Assembly (NCBI GenBank): GCA_963664625.1
Contig: OY761541.1
Location: 2,728,001-2,792,000, forward strand
Length of the DNA: 64,000 nucleotides
Source: CBDCFV01 sp963664625
Lineage (GTDB): Bacteria > Chloroflexota > Dehalococcoidia > Lucifugimonadales > UBA3495
Direction: 5' to 3'
Shown here: piece by piece, positions 42,616 to 51,067 of the stretch
Position numbering within the stretch: the first letter of the stretch is position 1
Layout of the letters: every line of letters begins with the position of its first letter
Made by a program: the position numbers and the translations under genes
Notes under the pieces: model-generated
Told to the model about the DNA's origin: nothing
The model's input: the letters and a program-made list of their open reading frames with translations, nothing else
Database searches by the model: none

Positions 42616-43278
42616 ATGTCAACACCCAGCAGCATAGCGTTTGAAGGCAAATCACCGGCCCAGCGCGTGGCAGTGTACGTTGACGGCCTTAACCTGTACT
42701 ATGGCCTGAAATCCCGGCGCTGGCGTCGCTACTACTGGCTGGACCTGAGGCGGTTGGCGGAGCGCCTGTTGAGACCGGGCCAGCAACTGGCAATAGTCAG
42801 GTACTTCACTGCCCGGTTTGAGCCGCAAGCCGACGACCCCGACCAACATGTCCGGCAGGATACATACTTGCGTGCATTGGAAACCCTGCCCGACCTGACC
42901 ATCCAGTACGGCCAGCATTTGCCAAAGAATGTAACCTGCCAGTGTTGTGGAACGACCTGGAAAACTTTTGAAGAGAAAATGACCGACGTCAATATCGCCG
43001 TGGCCCTTCTCCGCGACGCGACGCAGGACGTTTTTGACACGGCCATCGTCATTTCTGCAGACAGCGACCTGACCGGCCCGTTAGACGCCGTGCTACAAGG
43101 CTATATTGGAAAACGGGTAGTGTTCGCTTTCCCACCGAACCGCAACTCCGAACGCTTGCGCCGCCACGCCACCGCCGCCTTTACTCTGGGCCGCAAGCTC
43201 ATCAGTGACAACCAGTTTCCCCCGCAGGTAGTCAATCCCGACGGCTACGTCATCAACAAGCCTTCGTACTGGAATTGA
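42616..43278 (+). CDS. NYN domain (PIN-like) ribonuclease
   Basis: 220 residues. The NYN acidic constellation is visible: VDGLNLYYG (Asp 23, Asn 26), EKMTDVNIAVALL (Asp 124) and ISADSDLTGPL (Asp 149, Asp 151). An extra pair of cysteines plus one (CQCC, 108-111) before the second motif could bind metal. NYN proteins are metal-dependent RNases related to LabA/DUF88. Followed by the DUF1156 gene at 12 bases, so co-transcribed. In this context it is a candidate RNA-cleaving effector of the cassette (inference). Confidence 0.88.
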   Translation: MSTPSSIAFEGKSPAQRVAVYVDGLNLYYGLKSRRWRRYYWLDLRRLAERLLRPGQQLAIVRYFTARFEPQADDPDQHVRQDTYLRALETLPDLTIQYGQHLPKNVTCQCCGTTWKTFEEKMTDVNIAVALLRDATQDVFDTAIVISADSDLTGPLDAVLQGYIGKRVVFAFPPNRNSERLRRHATAAFTLGRKLISDNQFPPQVVNPDGYVINKPSYWN

Positions 43279-43290
43279 GGTGCCAACGCC

Positions 43291-46113
43291 ATGACCACCC
43301 AACCCATCTACCGCAGGAAACTCATCGAGGTTGACCTGCCCCTGGACGAGATCAACAAGCAGTCCAAACGTGAGAGGGCCATTAGACATGGGCATCCATC
43401 AACCTTGCATCAATGGTGGGCAAGACTCTCCCTAGCTGCCTGCCGCGCTGTCATTTTCGCTAGTATGGTGGACGACCCGTCGTCCTGCGAGGAAGAGTTT
43501 CCTACGGCGGAATCCCAAGATACCGAGCGTAACCGGCTCCACAACATCATTAGACATCTGGTAAATTGGGAAACCACCGACGAAACTAACCCACAGAACA
43601 TCGGACTTTTAGCCGAGGCCAGATGGGAAATCGCCCGTTCCGTGGCCCGCTCCAGGGGCGAAGCGCCACCGGACAAAGCCAACCCGGATGAAGTGTTGCG
43701 TTACCTCGGCGACAAGGCACTGCCCATCTACGATCCCTTCTGCGGCGGCGGTTCCATTCCCTTGGAGGCACAGCGGCTGGGGTTGCAAGCCGTGGGTAGC
43801 GATCTCAACCCGGTGGCGGTGTTGATTACCAAGACCCTGATCGAGTTGCCGCCCAAGTTCGCTAACAAGCCCCCGGTGAACCCCGACGCTGACCCTATGG
43901 GTATGACCGTCGGCAAAGGCAAGAAGGCTCAAAAAGTGGCTTGGCGGGGAGCGGCGGGCTTGGCTGATGACATTCGCTACTACGGGCGGAAGATGCGGGA
44001 AATGGCTTGGGAGCGCATCGGCCACCTTTACCCCAAAGCCAAGCTGCCAGACGGCGGCGAGGCTACTGTCATTGCTTGGTTGTGGGCCAGGACCGTCCCT
44101 TGCCCCAATCCTGCCTGCCGTGTGGAGATGCCGCTTACGAAGACCTTTCAGCTATCTACCAAGCAGGGCAACCAGCATTGGACCAGGCCCGTCGTTGACC
44201 GGGACACCAAGCTCATTTCCTTTGTAGTGCAGAACCACCGTGGAGATGTTCCGAAAGAAAGTACAGTGGACCGAAACGGGGCTACCTGCATTGCCTGCAA
44301 CGGTACTGTCCCTTTGTCTTATGTCCGGGAACAGTCCCGGGCGGGCCACTTGGGTGAGCAAATGACGGCCATCGTCGCAGAGGGAGACCGAAAGCGACTG
44401 TTTTTGTCGCCCACTGATGAGCATATCAAAGCTGCTATGTTGGCAAAGTCAGAATGGCGGCCGGGCGGTAGCTTTCCGAATCGGACAAGAGATTTTACTC
44501 CTTCAGGCTATGGGATTACTTACTGGCATCAACTTTTCAAGGAAAGGCAGTTAGTCGCGTTGACTACCTTGAGCGAGCTAGTTGCAGAAGTAGGCGACCT
44601 TTTTGTGAACGAAGGGGTTGACAAAGGGTATTCCAACGCAATTTGTACTTATCTTGCCTTGGCAGTCGACAGAAAATCGAACGCTGGTTCTAAATTTTCC
44701 ACATGGCAAAACGCTGGAGACTTTGTCTCCAGCGTTTTCAAACTTCAGGCTCTGCCAATGGTATGGGATTTTGCTGAAATAAACCCCTTTTCTGGTTCAA
44801 CTAATAACTGGATGGCGCAAATCGAATGGATTGCTCGAATCACCGAACGTCTGCCAGCCAAAGTAAATAGTGGGATAGTTCATCAGGCAGACGCTTCAAC
44901 TACAGTGCATGCCAATGAGGGCCCAGTAATCGTTACTGACCCACCCTACTATGACAATGTGGCCTACGCCGACCTCTCCGATTTCTTCTATGTGTGGCTA
45001 CGCCCGATGCTCCGGGGCATCTACCCTGGATTGTTCGCTGGGATCGCGACTCCCAAGTCTGAAGAGATGATAGCAGAACCAAGCAGGTTTGAGCATTCAA
45101 GGGACAGATTTGAAGCACTGCTGAATCAGACACTACAACTGATAAGGGAGCGATGTGGTACAGAGTTCCCTTCGTCCATATTCTATGCCTATAAGCAGCA
45201 GGAGGAAGAACGGGAGGGACGGACATCCACTGGCTGGGAAACGATGCTATCTGCGGTTGTTTCAGCAGGATTTCAGATAGTCGGTACTTGGCCGATGCGC
45301 ACAGCAGGTGGACGGGTTCGTGCTGTGGATTCTAACGCCCTCGCATCCTCTGTTGTCATAGTCTGCCGCCCGCGACTTGAGGATGCGCCAAATGCGACAC
45401 GCCGCCAATTCCTGGATGCACTGGAAGCCGAGTTACCCCAGGCCCTCGACCAACTTACCCAAGAGAGCCACATTGCCCCGGTGGACTTGGCCCAGGCCGC
45501 CATTGGGCCGGGGATGCAGGTCTATTCCCGTTATAGCCGGGTTGAGACCATCGGAGGCGAACTGGTGCCGGTGCGGGAGGCACTGGTTAACATCAACCGG
45601 GTTATCGCCGAGTATGACGAGCTGCAGCAGGGCGACCTGGATGCGCCGACCCGCTTCTGCCTCGATTGGTTCAAGCAAAACGACTACAACGAGGGAAGGT
45701 TTGGCGAGGCGGAGGACCTGGCCCGGGCCAAGAACGTGTCGGTGGAGGAACTGCGGGACGGCAGCGGCCTGCTGACCGCCGGCGCCGGGGTGGTGAAATT
45801 GCTGCCCTTGGACCAATACGGCCCAGAGCGGAGTCTCCGGTTGGGCGATATGACGGCATGGGAAGGGTGCTTCCGCATGACCTACCATCTGGACACCAAC
45901 CGGGAGGACGGGGGAGGCGTCGAGGGTGCGGCGACGGTTGCGCGGGCGATGGGCAGCAACGCCGAGAGCGTGGAGCGGCTGGCCCGGATCCTGTACAACC
46001 ATTATGACCGGAAAGGAGACTCCCGCAACTCGGTGATGTTCAACAACCTGGTGACCGAGTGGCCGAACATCCAAGCCAGGGCGCAAGGGCCGGAGGAGCC
46101 CACGCTGCTGTAA
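43291..46113 (+). CDS. DUF1156 DNA methylase of the predicted defence cassette
   Basis: 940 residues. The N-terminal DUF1156 domain (LIEVDLPLDEINKQSKRE, then HPSTLHQWWARL) is followed by SAM-binding motif I DPFCGGGS (148-155) and, 400 residues later, the catalytic DPPYYDN (550-556), a circularly arranged amino-methyltransferase. Long insert 170-540 contains CPNPACR and CIACNG, a four-Cys zinc ribbon. Bases 44150-45380 are visibly AT-richer than both ends. It probably marks host DNA as self. The stop overlaps the GIY-YIG start (TAATG). Confidence 0.9.
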   Translation: MTTQPIYRRKLIEVDLPLDEINKQSKRERAIRHGHPSTLHQWWARLSLAACRAVIFASMVDDPSSCEEEFPTAESQDTERNRLHNIIRHLVNWETTDETNPQNIGLLAEARWEIARSVARSRGEAPPDKANPDEVLRYLGDKALPIYDPFCGGGSIPLEAQRLGLQAVGSDLNPVAVLITKTLIELPPKFANKPPVNPDADPMGMTVGKGKKAQKVAWRGAAGLADDIRYYGRKMREMAWERIGHLYPKAKLPDGGEATVIAWLWARTVPCPNPACRVEMPLTKTFQLSTKQGNQHWTRPVVDRDTKLISFVVQNHRGDVPKESTVDRNGATCIACNGTVPLSYVREQSRAGHLGEQMTAIVAEGDRKRLFLSPTDEHIKAAMLAKSEWRPGGSFPNRTRDFTPSGYGITYWHQLFKERQLVALTTLSELVAEVGDLFVNEGVDKGYSNAICTYLALAVDRKSNAGSKFSTWQNAGDFVSSVFKLQALPMVWDFAEINPFSGSTNNWMAQIEWIARITERLPAKVNSGIVHQADASTTVHANEGPVIVTDPPYYDNVAYADLSDFFYVWLRPMLRGIYPGLFAGIATPKSEEMIAEPSRFEHSRDRFEALLNQTLQLIRERCGTEFPSSIFYAYKQQEEEREGRTSTGWETMLSAVVSAGFQIVGTWPMRTAGGRVRAVDSNALASSVVIVCRPRLEDAPNATRRQFLDALEAELPQALDQLTQESHIAPVDLAQAAIGPGMQVYSRYSRVETIGGELVPVREALVNINRVIAEYDELQQGDLDAPTRFCLDWFKQNDYNEGRFGEAEDLARAKNVSVEELRDGSGLLTAGAGVVKLLPLDQYGPERSLRLGDMTAWEGCFRMTYHLDTNREDGGGVEGAATVARAMGSNAESVERLARILYNHYDRKGDSRNSVMFNNLVTEWPNIQARAQGPEEPTLL
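44708..44738. repeat. Perfect 14-bp inverted repeat inside the methylase gene
   Basis: AAAACGCTGGAGAC (44708-44721) and GTCTCCAGCGTTTT (44725-44738) are exact reverse complements separated by three T. The hairpin has an A-run and T-run at the outer ends, like a bidirectional intrinsic terminator, yet lies in the middle of the coding frame. Confidence 0.85.
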
Positions 46114-46490
46114 TGAGCAGGCCGGGCGGCGAGACCACTCCCTTCGGGTTGAAGTACCGACTGGAGCGGGAGCTTCGCCCTTTCAACGCGGACGAGGTGC
46201 GTAAGCTGCCCCGGGGACGCACGGGAGTGTACGCGCTGTGGCTGCCGTCGGAAATCGGCGGCGGGTATGACGCCCTGTACGTGGGCATGTCGGATGCCTC
46301 CGTGCGTCAGCGGCTGCTACAGCACCTACAGAACGAGACCAACCCGGAATTGCTGCGTCAGCTACGGCTGTTCCGCGACATAGTGATGTTTTCGGCGGCC
46401 TTCACCAGCGGCAGGGAGGAGACCCTGGCGTTGGAGACCGCCGTTATCCGGGACTGGCAGCCCATGACCAACCGGAACAAGCTGGGGTAG
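46113..46490 (+). CDS. GIY-YIG nuclease domain protein
   Basis: 125 residues from ATG 46113, overlapping the methylase stop. GIY-YIG signature: GVYALWL (38-44), YVGMS (56-60), Arg 65/67 and the catalytic Glu 108 in LALETAVI. Small single-domain nuclease; no DNA-binding extension is visible. It is the last gene of the cassette, two bases before the right-hand 125-bp element. Translational coupling to the methylase suggests restriction or effector function of the same system. Confidence 0.82.
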   Translation: MSRPGGETTPFGLKYRLERELRPFNADEVRKLPRGRTGVYALWLPSEIGGGYDALYVGMSDASVRQRLLQHLQNETNPELLRQLRLFRDIVMFSAAFTSGREETLALETAVIRDWQPMTNRNKLG

Positions 46491-46492
46491 GG

Positions 46493-46617
46493 TGTCTGAA
46501 CTGTGATTCGTTTGATTTGGGTGATTTATATGATTCGGTTGTCTCTTGGCTGCGGTGGTTGGAGTGGGCATGGTAATCAGGGCAATCACAGGAATCCCAT
46601 AAATCACAGTTCAGACA
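46493..46617 (+). repeat. 125-bp palindromic element, right copy
   Basis: It begins TGTCTGAACTGTGATTCGTT and ends AATCACAGTTCAGACA; the terminal 16 bases are perfect inverted repeats. It has the same orientation and length as the copy at 38900-39024. It starts two bases after the GIY-YIG stop codon. The two copies bracket exactly the four defence genes, with flanking housekeeping genes FAH and glcD outside. Confidence 0.88.
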
Positions 46618-46687
46618 AATGGCACGCAGCACCTCTTTTCCTTGCCAATAGCCCAAGGGCTGGTCTATCATCCAACCGTCTTGTGGC

Positions 46688-48151
46688 GTGACCGAAACGA
46701 CTGAAGCGCAGCGGGGTATCCATTTGGTAACTCATCGGTTTGTTGAAGAGGCCCGGCGGATTGTGGGGGAGGAGTACGTCATCCACCACCCGGACGATTT
46801 GCTGGTCTACGAGTACGACGGGTCGGTGGACCGGAACGTTCCGCAAGCGGTGGTGCTTCCCAACTCCACCGAGGAAGTGAGCCGGGTTATGGCGCTGGCC
46901 TACCGGGAAGGGATTCCCGTCGTGGGGCGGGGGTCGGGCACCGGGCTGAGCGGTGGGGCCATCGCGCCGGAGGGCGGTATCCAGATTGCCTTTCCGCGGA
47001 TGCACCACATCCTTGAGGTGGACACGGAGAACTGCTCCGCCACGGTGCAGCCGGGAGTAATCAACCTGGACCTGGACACCTACGTGCGTCGTTTCGGGTT
47101 CCGTTACGCTCCCGACCCTTCGAGCCAGCGGGCGTGCAGCTTGGGGGGGAACATAGCCGAGAACGCGGGCGGGCCTCATTGCTTGGCCTACGGCTGCACC
47201 ACCAACCACGTATTGGGGATGGAGGTGGTGCTGGAGGACGGCACGATAGTGAACCTTGGGAGCACGGCCCGGCAGACGCCGGGGTACGACCTGCGGGGAG
47301 TGTTCACCGGGTCGGAGGGGACCTTCGGCATCGCCACCAAGATAATGGTGCGGCTGCTGCCAGTGCCGGAAGCGGTCAAGACGTTCCTGGGAGTCTACCC
47401 GGACGTGGACTCGGCGGCCACGGCGGTATCGGCGGTCATCGGGCACGGCATCGTCCCGGCGGCATTGGAGATGATAGACGCCCTGAGCATCCGCGCGGTC
47501 CAGAACGTGATGGATGCAGGGTATCCCGAGGACGCGGGAGCGGTGCTGCTGGTGGAGCTGGAGGGCCTGCAAGAAGAGGTGGACGAGATAGGCGCGGAGG
47601 TGGAGGCGGCGCTCTGGGAGTCGGGGCCGTCGCTGGTCAGGGTGGCCGAAGAGGAGAACGACCGGGCCAACTTGTGGATTGGTCGGAAGGGGGTGCTGGG
47701 AGCCTTGGGATCTTTGGCCCCGAACTATTACTTGGTGGACGGTGTGGTGCCTCGGACGCAACTGACCCAAGTGCTGCGGCAGGTTAGCCGGATAAGCGAA
47801 GAGTATGGCATACCGATCGCCAACGTGCTTCATGCCGGGGACGGCAACCTGCATCCCTCGCTGTTGTTCGACGAGCGGCAACCGGGAGCGTTGGAAAGAG
47901 TAATCGAAGCAGGCGCGGAGGTAATGAAGGTCTGCATAGAGGCCGGGGGCGCGTTGACCGGCGAGCACGGCGTGGGCTTGGAGAAGAAGGAGTTGATGCC
48001 CCTGTCCTACTCGCAGGACGATATGGACGCTATGCTGCTGGTGCGGCAGGCTTTCGCGCCGGAGAACAGGCTGAATCCGGGCAAGATATTTCCCGACGGT
48101 ACCCATTATCAACCACCGGCACGCCGCCCGGAGCCGGGGATGACGGTCTAG
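46688..48151 (+). CDS. glcD: Glycolate oxidase subunit GlcD (FAD-linked oxidase)
   Basis: 487 residues from GTG 46688. FAD-binding type 4 domain (PVVGRGSGTGLSGGAIAPEG), CSLGGNIAENAGG and the C-terminal lobe with HAGDGNLHP and TGEHGVG. The GlcD/GlcE/GlcF complex oxidises glycolate (or D-lactate) to the 2-oxoacid and passes electrons to quinone. First of three genes in the order D-E-F. D-lactate dehydrogenase is an alternative for the family, but the downstream glyoxylate aminotransferase favours glycolate. Confidence 0.9.
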   Translation: MTETTEAQRGIHLVTHRFVEEARRIVGEEYVIHHPDDLLVYEYDGSVDRNVPQAVVLPNSTEEVSRVMALAYREGIPVVGRGSGTGLSGGAIAPEGGIQIAFPRMHHILEVDTENCSATVQPGVINLDLDTYVRRFGFRYAPDPSSQRACSLGGNIAENAGGPHCLAYGCTTNHVLGMEVVLEDGTIVNLGSTARQTPGYDLRGVFTGSEGTFGIATKIMVRLLPVPEAVKTFLGVYPDVDSAATAVSAVIGHGIVPAALEMIDALSIRAVQNVMDAGYPEDAGAVLLVELEGLQEEVDEIGAEVEAALWESGPSLVRVAEEENDRANLWIGRKGVLGALGSLAPNYYLVDGVVPRTQLTQVLRQVSRISEEYGIPIANVLHAGDGNLHPSLLFDERQPGALERVIEAGAEVMKVCIEAGGALTGEHGVGLEKKELMPLSYSQDDMDAMLLVRQAFAPENRLNPGKIFPDGTHYQPPARRPEPGMTV

Positions 48152-48257
48152 CGGTGGTCAGTGCCAGTGATCAGTGGCTAGTGGTTGGTGATGGTGGATA
48201 GGTCCTCTTCAGGTGCATCAGGCCAGCGGTCAGCGGCGACTGACCAGCGGCCACTGG
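48152..48257. repeat. CAGTGGYCAGTG-type simple repeats before and within the glcE start
   Basis: Tandem variants such as GGTCAGTGCCAGTGATCAGT (48154 on), GCCAGCGGTCAGCGGCGACT and ACCAGCGGCCACTGG. A similar cluster is at 52842-52905. It forms the spacer between glcD and glcE and part of the glcE 5-prime coding region. Confidence 0.6.
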
Positions 48258-49693
48258 ATGCAGCCCACTGGCTTGGCGACGACCTGCTCGGTGACTATGC
48301 CATAGACGGCCAAGCGCCGGACGGCGTGGTCAGGCCGGAAAGCCGGCAGCAGGTGGCGGAAGTGGTGCGATGGGCGCGGCAGGAAAATGTGGCCCTTTTC
48401 CCCAGGGGCGGCGGCGTGCATGTTCCGCTGGGCAGCCCACCCGGCCGGAGGGGGGTTGTGCTGGACCTGAGCCGATGCAACCGGGTACTGGACTTCCAGC
48501 CTTCCGACTTGACGGTAACAGTGGAAGCCGGGATTACGCTGGACGCATTGCAGCAGCATTTGGCGACTGGCGGGAAATTCCTGCCTCTGGAGTCTCCCAT
48601 TTCCGGCGCGGCGACGATTGGCGGTAGCCTGGCGGCCAACGTCACCGGCCCTTTGCGGTCGAGCTTCGGCCTGCCGCGAGAGTGGCTGATAGGGATAGGA
48701 GTGGTCAACGTCCAGGGAGTAGAGACCAAGGCCGGGGGCAAGGTGGTGAAGAACGTCACCGGCTACGATCTCGACAAGTTGTACACCGGGTCGCTGGGCA
48801 CGCTGGGGATTATCGTGGAGGCCGCCTTCAAGCTGGCGCCCCTTCCCGCCGAGTCCGGGGCTTTGATGGCAGTGCTGCCCTCGATGCAAGCCGGGGTCGA
48901 TTCGGGAAGCGTGCTGGCAAAACAGGTCTACGCGCCCCAAGGGCTGCAAGTCCTGGAGCAAAGGCTGGCGCGCCGGTTGTCTCGACGGATTGGCGTCAAT
49001 CCATCCCTGTCTGGCATCCAACTGCCGGAGACGGGTCAAGGGGAATGTGTCGCGTTGGCCTTGTTCAGCGGCCGTGCTGCGGCCGTAAGGCGCAAGCTAC
49101 GGGAATCCGCCGCGTTCTTGAGAGATAGGGGAGCTTCCCAACTCACCGAGGTTACGGGGGGGCAGGCCGCCAGGCTTCATCGCGCAGTCACTGATTTGGG
49201 CTGGGAGCAGGATGATTTGCCTCGCTTGACGCTGAGGGTCAACGTGGCGCCGTCGGACACGGGGAAGGCGTTGGTGTGGTTGTCCGGGTCGAATGAAGCA
49301 GACTACGCTCCACAAGCGGAGATGATTCCGGTAGACGTAATCGCGGACCCCGGCTTCGGCATGGTGCGAGTGTTCGTATGGCCGGACGGCCCGGAGGGAG
49401 GAGCAGACGACGCCCAAAGTATGGATTCCCGCCTGCGCGGGAATGACGACCGGAGAGGAGAGCCGCAGATCAGGGTGGATGACGCGCAACAGGCCTCTTT
49501 TGTTTCGAGGGTGCGGGAGTTGGCAAGGGGTATTGGAGGGTCGGCGGTAGTGGAGCGGGCGTCGCCGGAGTTCAAAGGCATGGTTGACGTATGGGGGGAC
49601 TCGCCCGAAGGGTCTCACATCATGGAGCGCATCAAGGATAAGTTCGATCCGACGGGCATTTTCAACCCAGGCCGCTTTACTGGAGGGATATAG
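48191..49693 (+). CDS. glcE: Glycolate oxidase FAD-binding subunit GlcE
   Basis: 500 residues from ATG 48191; TTG 48185 is an alternative. FAD type 4 domain: VALFPRGGGVHVPLG, ISGAATIGGSLAANVTGP, VKNVTGYDLDKLYTGSLGTLG. It lacks the long C-terminal catalytic lobe of GlcD, as expected. Residues 1-25 are encoded by AGTGGCCAGTG-type repeats, so the true start may be later. Residues 411-420 (MDSRLRGNDD) are the dispersed palindrome, inserted in frame. Overlaps glcF by one base. Confidence 0.85.
   Translation: MVDRSSSGASGQRSAATDQRPLDAAHWLGDDLLGDYAIDGQAPDGVVRPESRQQVAEVVRWARQENVALFPRGGGVHVPLGSPPGRRGVVLDLSRCNRVLDFQPSDLTVTVEAGITLDALQQHLATGGKFLPLESPISGAATIGGSLAANVTGPLRSSFGLPREWLIGIGVVNVQGVETKAGGKVVKNVTGYDLDKLYTGSLGTLGIIVEAAFKLAPLPAESGALMAVLPSMQAGVDSGSVLAKQVYAPQGLQVLEQRLARRLSRRIGVNPSLSGIQLPETGQGECVALALFSGRAAAVRRKLRESAAFLRDRGASQLTEVTGGQAARLHRAVTDLGWEQDDLPRLTLRVNVAPSDTGKALVWLSGSNEADYAPQAEMIPVDVIADPGFGMVRVFVWPDGPEGGADDAQSMDSRLRGNDDRRGEPQIRVDDAQQASFVSRVRELARGIGGSAVVERASPEFKGMVDVWGDSPEGSHIMERIKDKFDPTGIFNPGRFTGGI
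49423..49448. repeat. Palindromic repeat inside glcE
   Basis: GGATTCCCGCCTGCGCGGGA followed by ATGACG. It is in frame and adds a DSRLRGND peptide to GlcE, in a stretch (about residues 400-430) between conserved blocks. Confidence 0.8.
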
Positions 49694-51027
49694 TGGCGGG
49701 ACCTGCAACGCCACACGGGATGACGCCGTTGACGTCGCAAAGCGGCTTCATCGGGGTTGACGCACCTGCAGAGGCGGACATGTACCGGTGTGTCCATTGT
49801 GGATTGTGCATCAGTGCGTGTCCCACCTATGGGGAGTTGTCGCTGGAGGCTGAGTCGCCCCGGGGGCGTATCGCCCTGATGAAGGCGGTAAACGAGGGGC
49901 GGTTGACCATCAACCCGCGGGTGGTGTCGCACTGGGATATGTGCCTCCAGTGCCGGGCCTGCGAGGCGGTGTGCCCCTCGGGAGTGCCCTACGGGCGGAT
50001 TATGGCGAACACCAGGGCGCAGGTGGCGGCGCAGAACCAAAAGCCGGCCAAGCAGCGATGGGTGAGCCGGTTGTTCCTACGGGGAGCGCTGCCGCACTCT
50101 GGACGACTGCGATTGGGGGCGCGGCTGGCGCAGGTCTACCAGAAGACCGGGTTGCAGACGCTGGTGCGTGGGAGCGGCATTCTCGGCTTGCTGCCCGGCG
50201 GGCTGAAAGGGCTGGAAGCCCAACTGCCGACGTTCAACGGCCCCTTTTTCAAGGCTGATGGCCAGAGGTACGCCGCAACTTCAGAGAGGAAGATGACAGT
50301 GGGTCTCCTGTCGGGCTGCGTGATGCCGTTGATGCAGGGGAACACCATGAGGGCGGCGGTGCGGGCGCTGACCAAGAATGGCTGCGATGTGGTGGTCCCG
50401 TCGGGACAGGGTTGCTGCGGGGCGCTCAACGTGCACGCGGGGGACTTGGAGTATGCCAGGGAAATGGCCCGGCGGAACATCGACGTTTTCCTGGAGACGG
50501 GGGTTGACGCCATCGTTACGGCGTCGGCGGGATGCGGCTCGGCCATGAAGGAGTATGACGACCTGTTGAAGGACGATGCCAGATACTCCGGACCGGCGCG
50601 GCGGCTGGCGGAGATGACCAAGGACATCACCGAATTGCTGGTGTCGCTGCCTTTCGATCCGCCCAAGGCGTCCCTGAGCCGCAGGGTTACCTACCAGGAC
50701 CCGTGCCACTTGGCCCACGCGCAGCGGATTACGGCCGCGCCCAGGGTTATTTTGAACGCCATTCCGGGGGTTGAGTTGGTGGAGATGGAGCAGGCTTCCC
50801 GGTGCTGCGGCGGCGCGGGCACCTATTCCATGGTGCAAAGGGAATTGTCGTCCAAAATCCTGTCCACCAAGATGGGCAACATCGCCGCCACGCAGGCGGA
50901 GCAGGTGGTTACTGCCAACCCGGGTTGCATGATGCAACTGGAACAGGGCCTTCGAGAGGCCGGGAGACCGGGCAGGGTGCTCCACGTGGTGGACCTTCTG
51001 GACGAGGCCTACCGGAACGAGAAATGA
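49693..51027 (+). CDS. glcF: Glycolate oxidase iron-sulfur subunit GlcF
   Basis: 444 residues from GTG 49693, overlapping the glcE stop (TAGTG). Two [4Fe-4S] motifs, CVHCGLCISACP (32-43) and CLQCRACEAVCP (83-94), are followed by two CCG domains: GCCGALN with CGSAMKEY, and CHLAHAQR with CCGGAGTYS. Transfers electrons from GlcDE to the membrane quinone pool. Last gene of glcDEF. Confidence 0.93.
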   Translation: MAGPATPHGMTPLTSQSGFIGVDAPAEADMYRCVHCGLCISACPTYGELSLEAESPRGRIALMKAVNEGRLTINPRVVSHWDMCLQCRACEAVCPSGVPYGRIMANTRAQVAAQNQKPAKQRWVSRLFLRGALPHSGRLRLGARLAQVYQKTGLQTLVRGSGILGLLPGGLKGLEAQLPTFNGPFFKADGQRYAATSERKMTVGLLSGCVMPLMQGNTMRAAVRALTKNGCDVVVPSGQGCCGALNVHAGDLEYAREMARRNIDVFLETGVDAIVTASAGCGSAMKEYDDLLKDDARYSGPARRLAEMTKDITELLVSLPFDPPKASLSRRVTYQDPCHLAHAQRITAAPRVILNAIPGVELVEMEQASRCCGGAGTYSMVQRELSSKILSTKMGNIAATQAEQVVTANPGCMMQLEQGLREAGRPGRVLHVVDLLDEAYRNEK

Positions 51028-51067
51028 TAGTGGGCAGTCTGTCAAGGGCCGGCTAACTGCCTTTCCT

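Noticed and set aside
38900..46617. CRISPR array or tandem repeats
   Set aside because: The repeats at the cassette ends are only two, 7.6 kb apart, with no spacer pattern; no CRISPR array was seen anywhere in the window.
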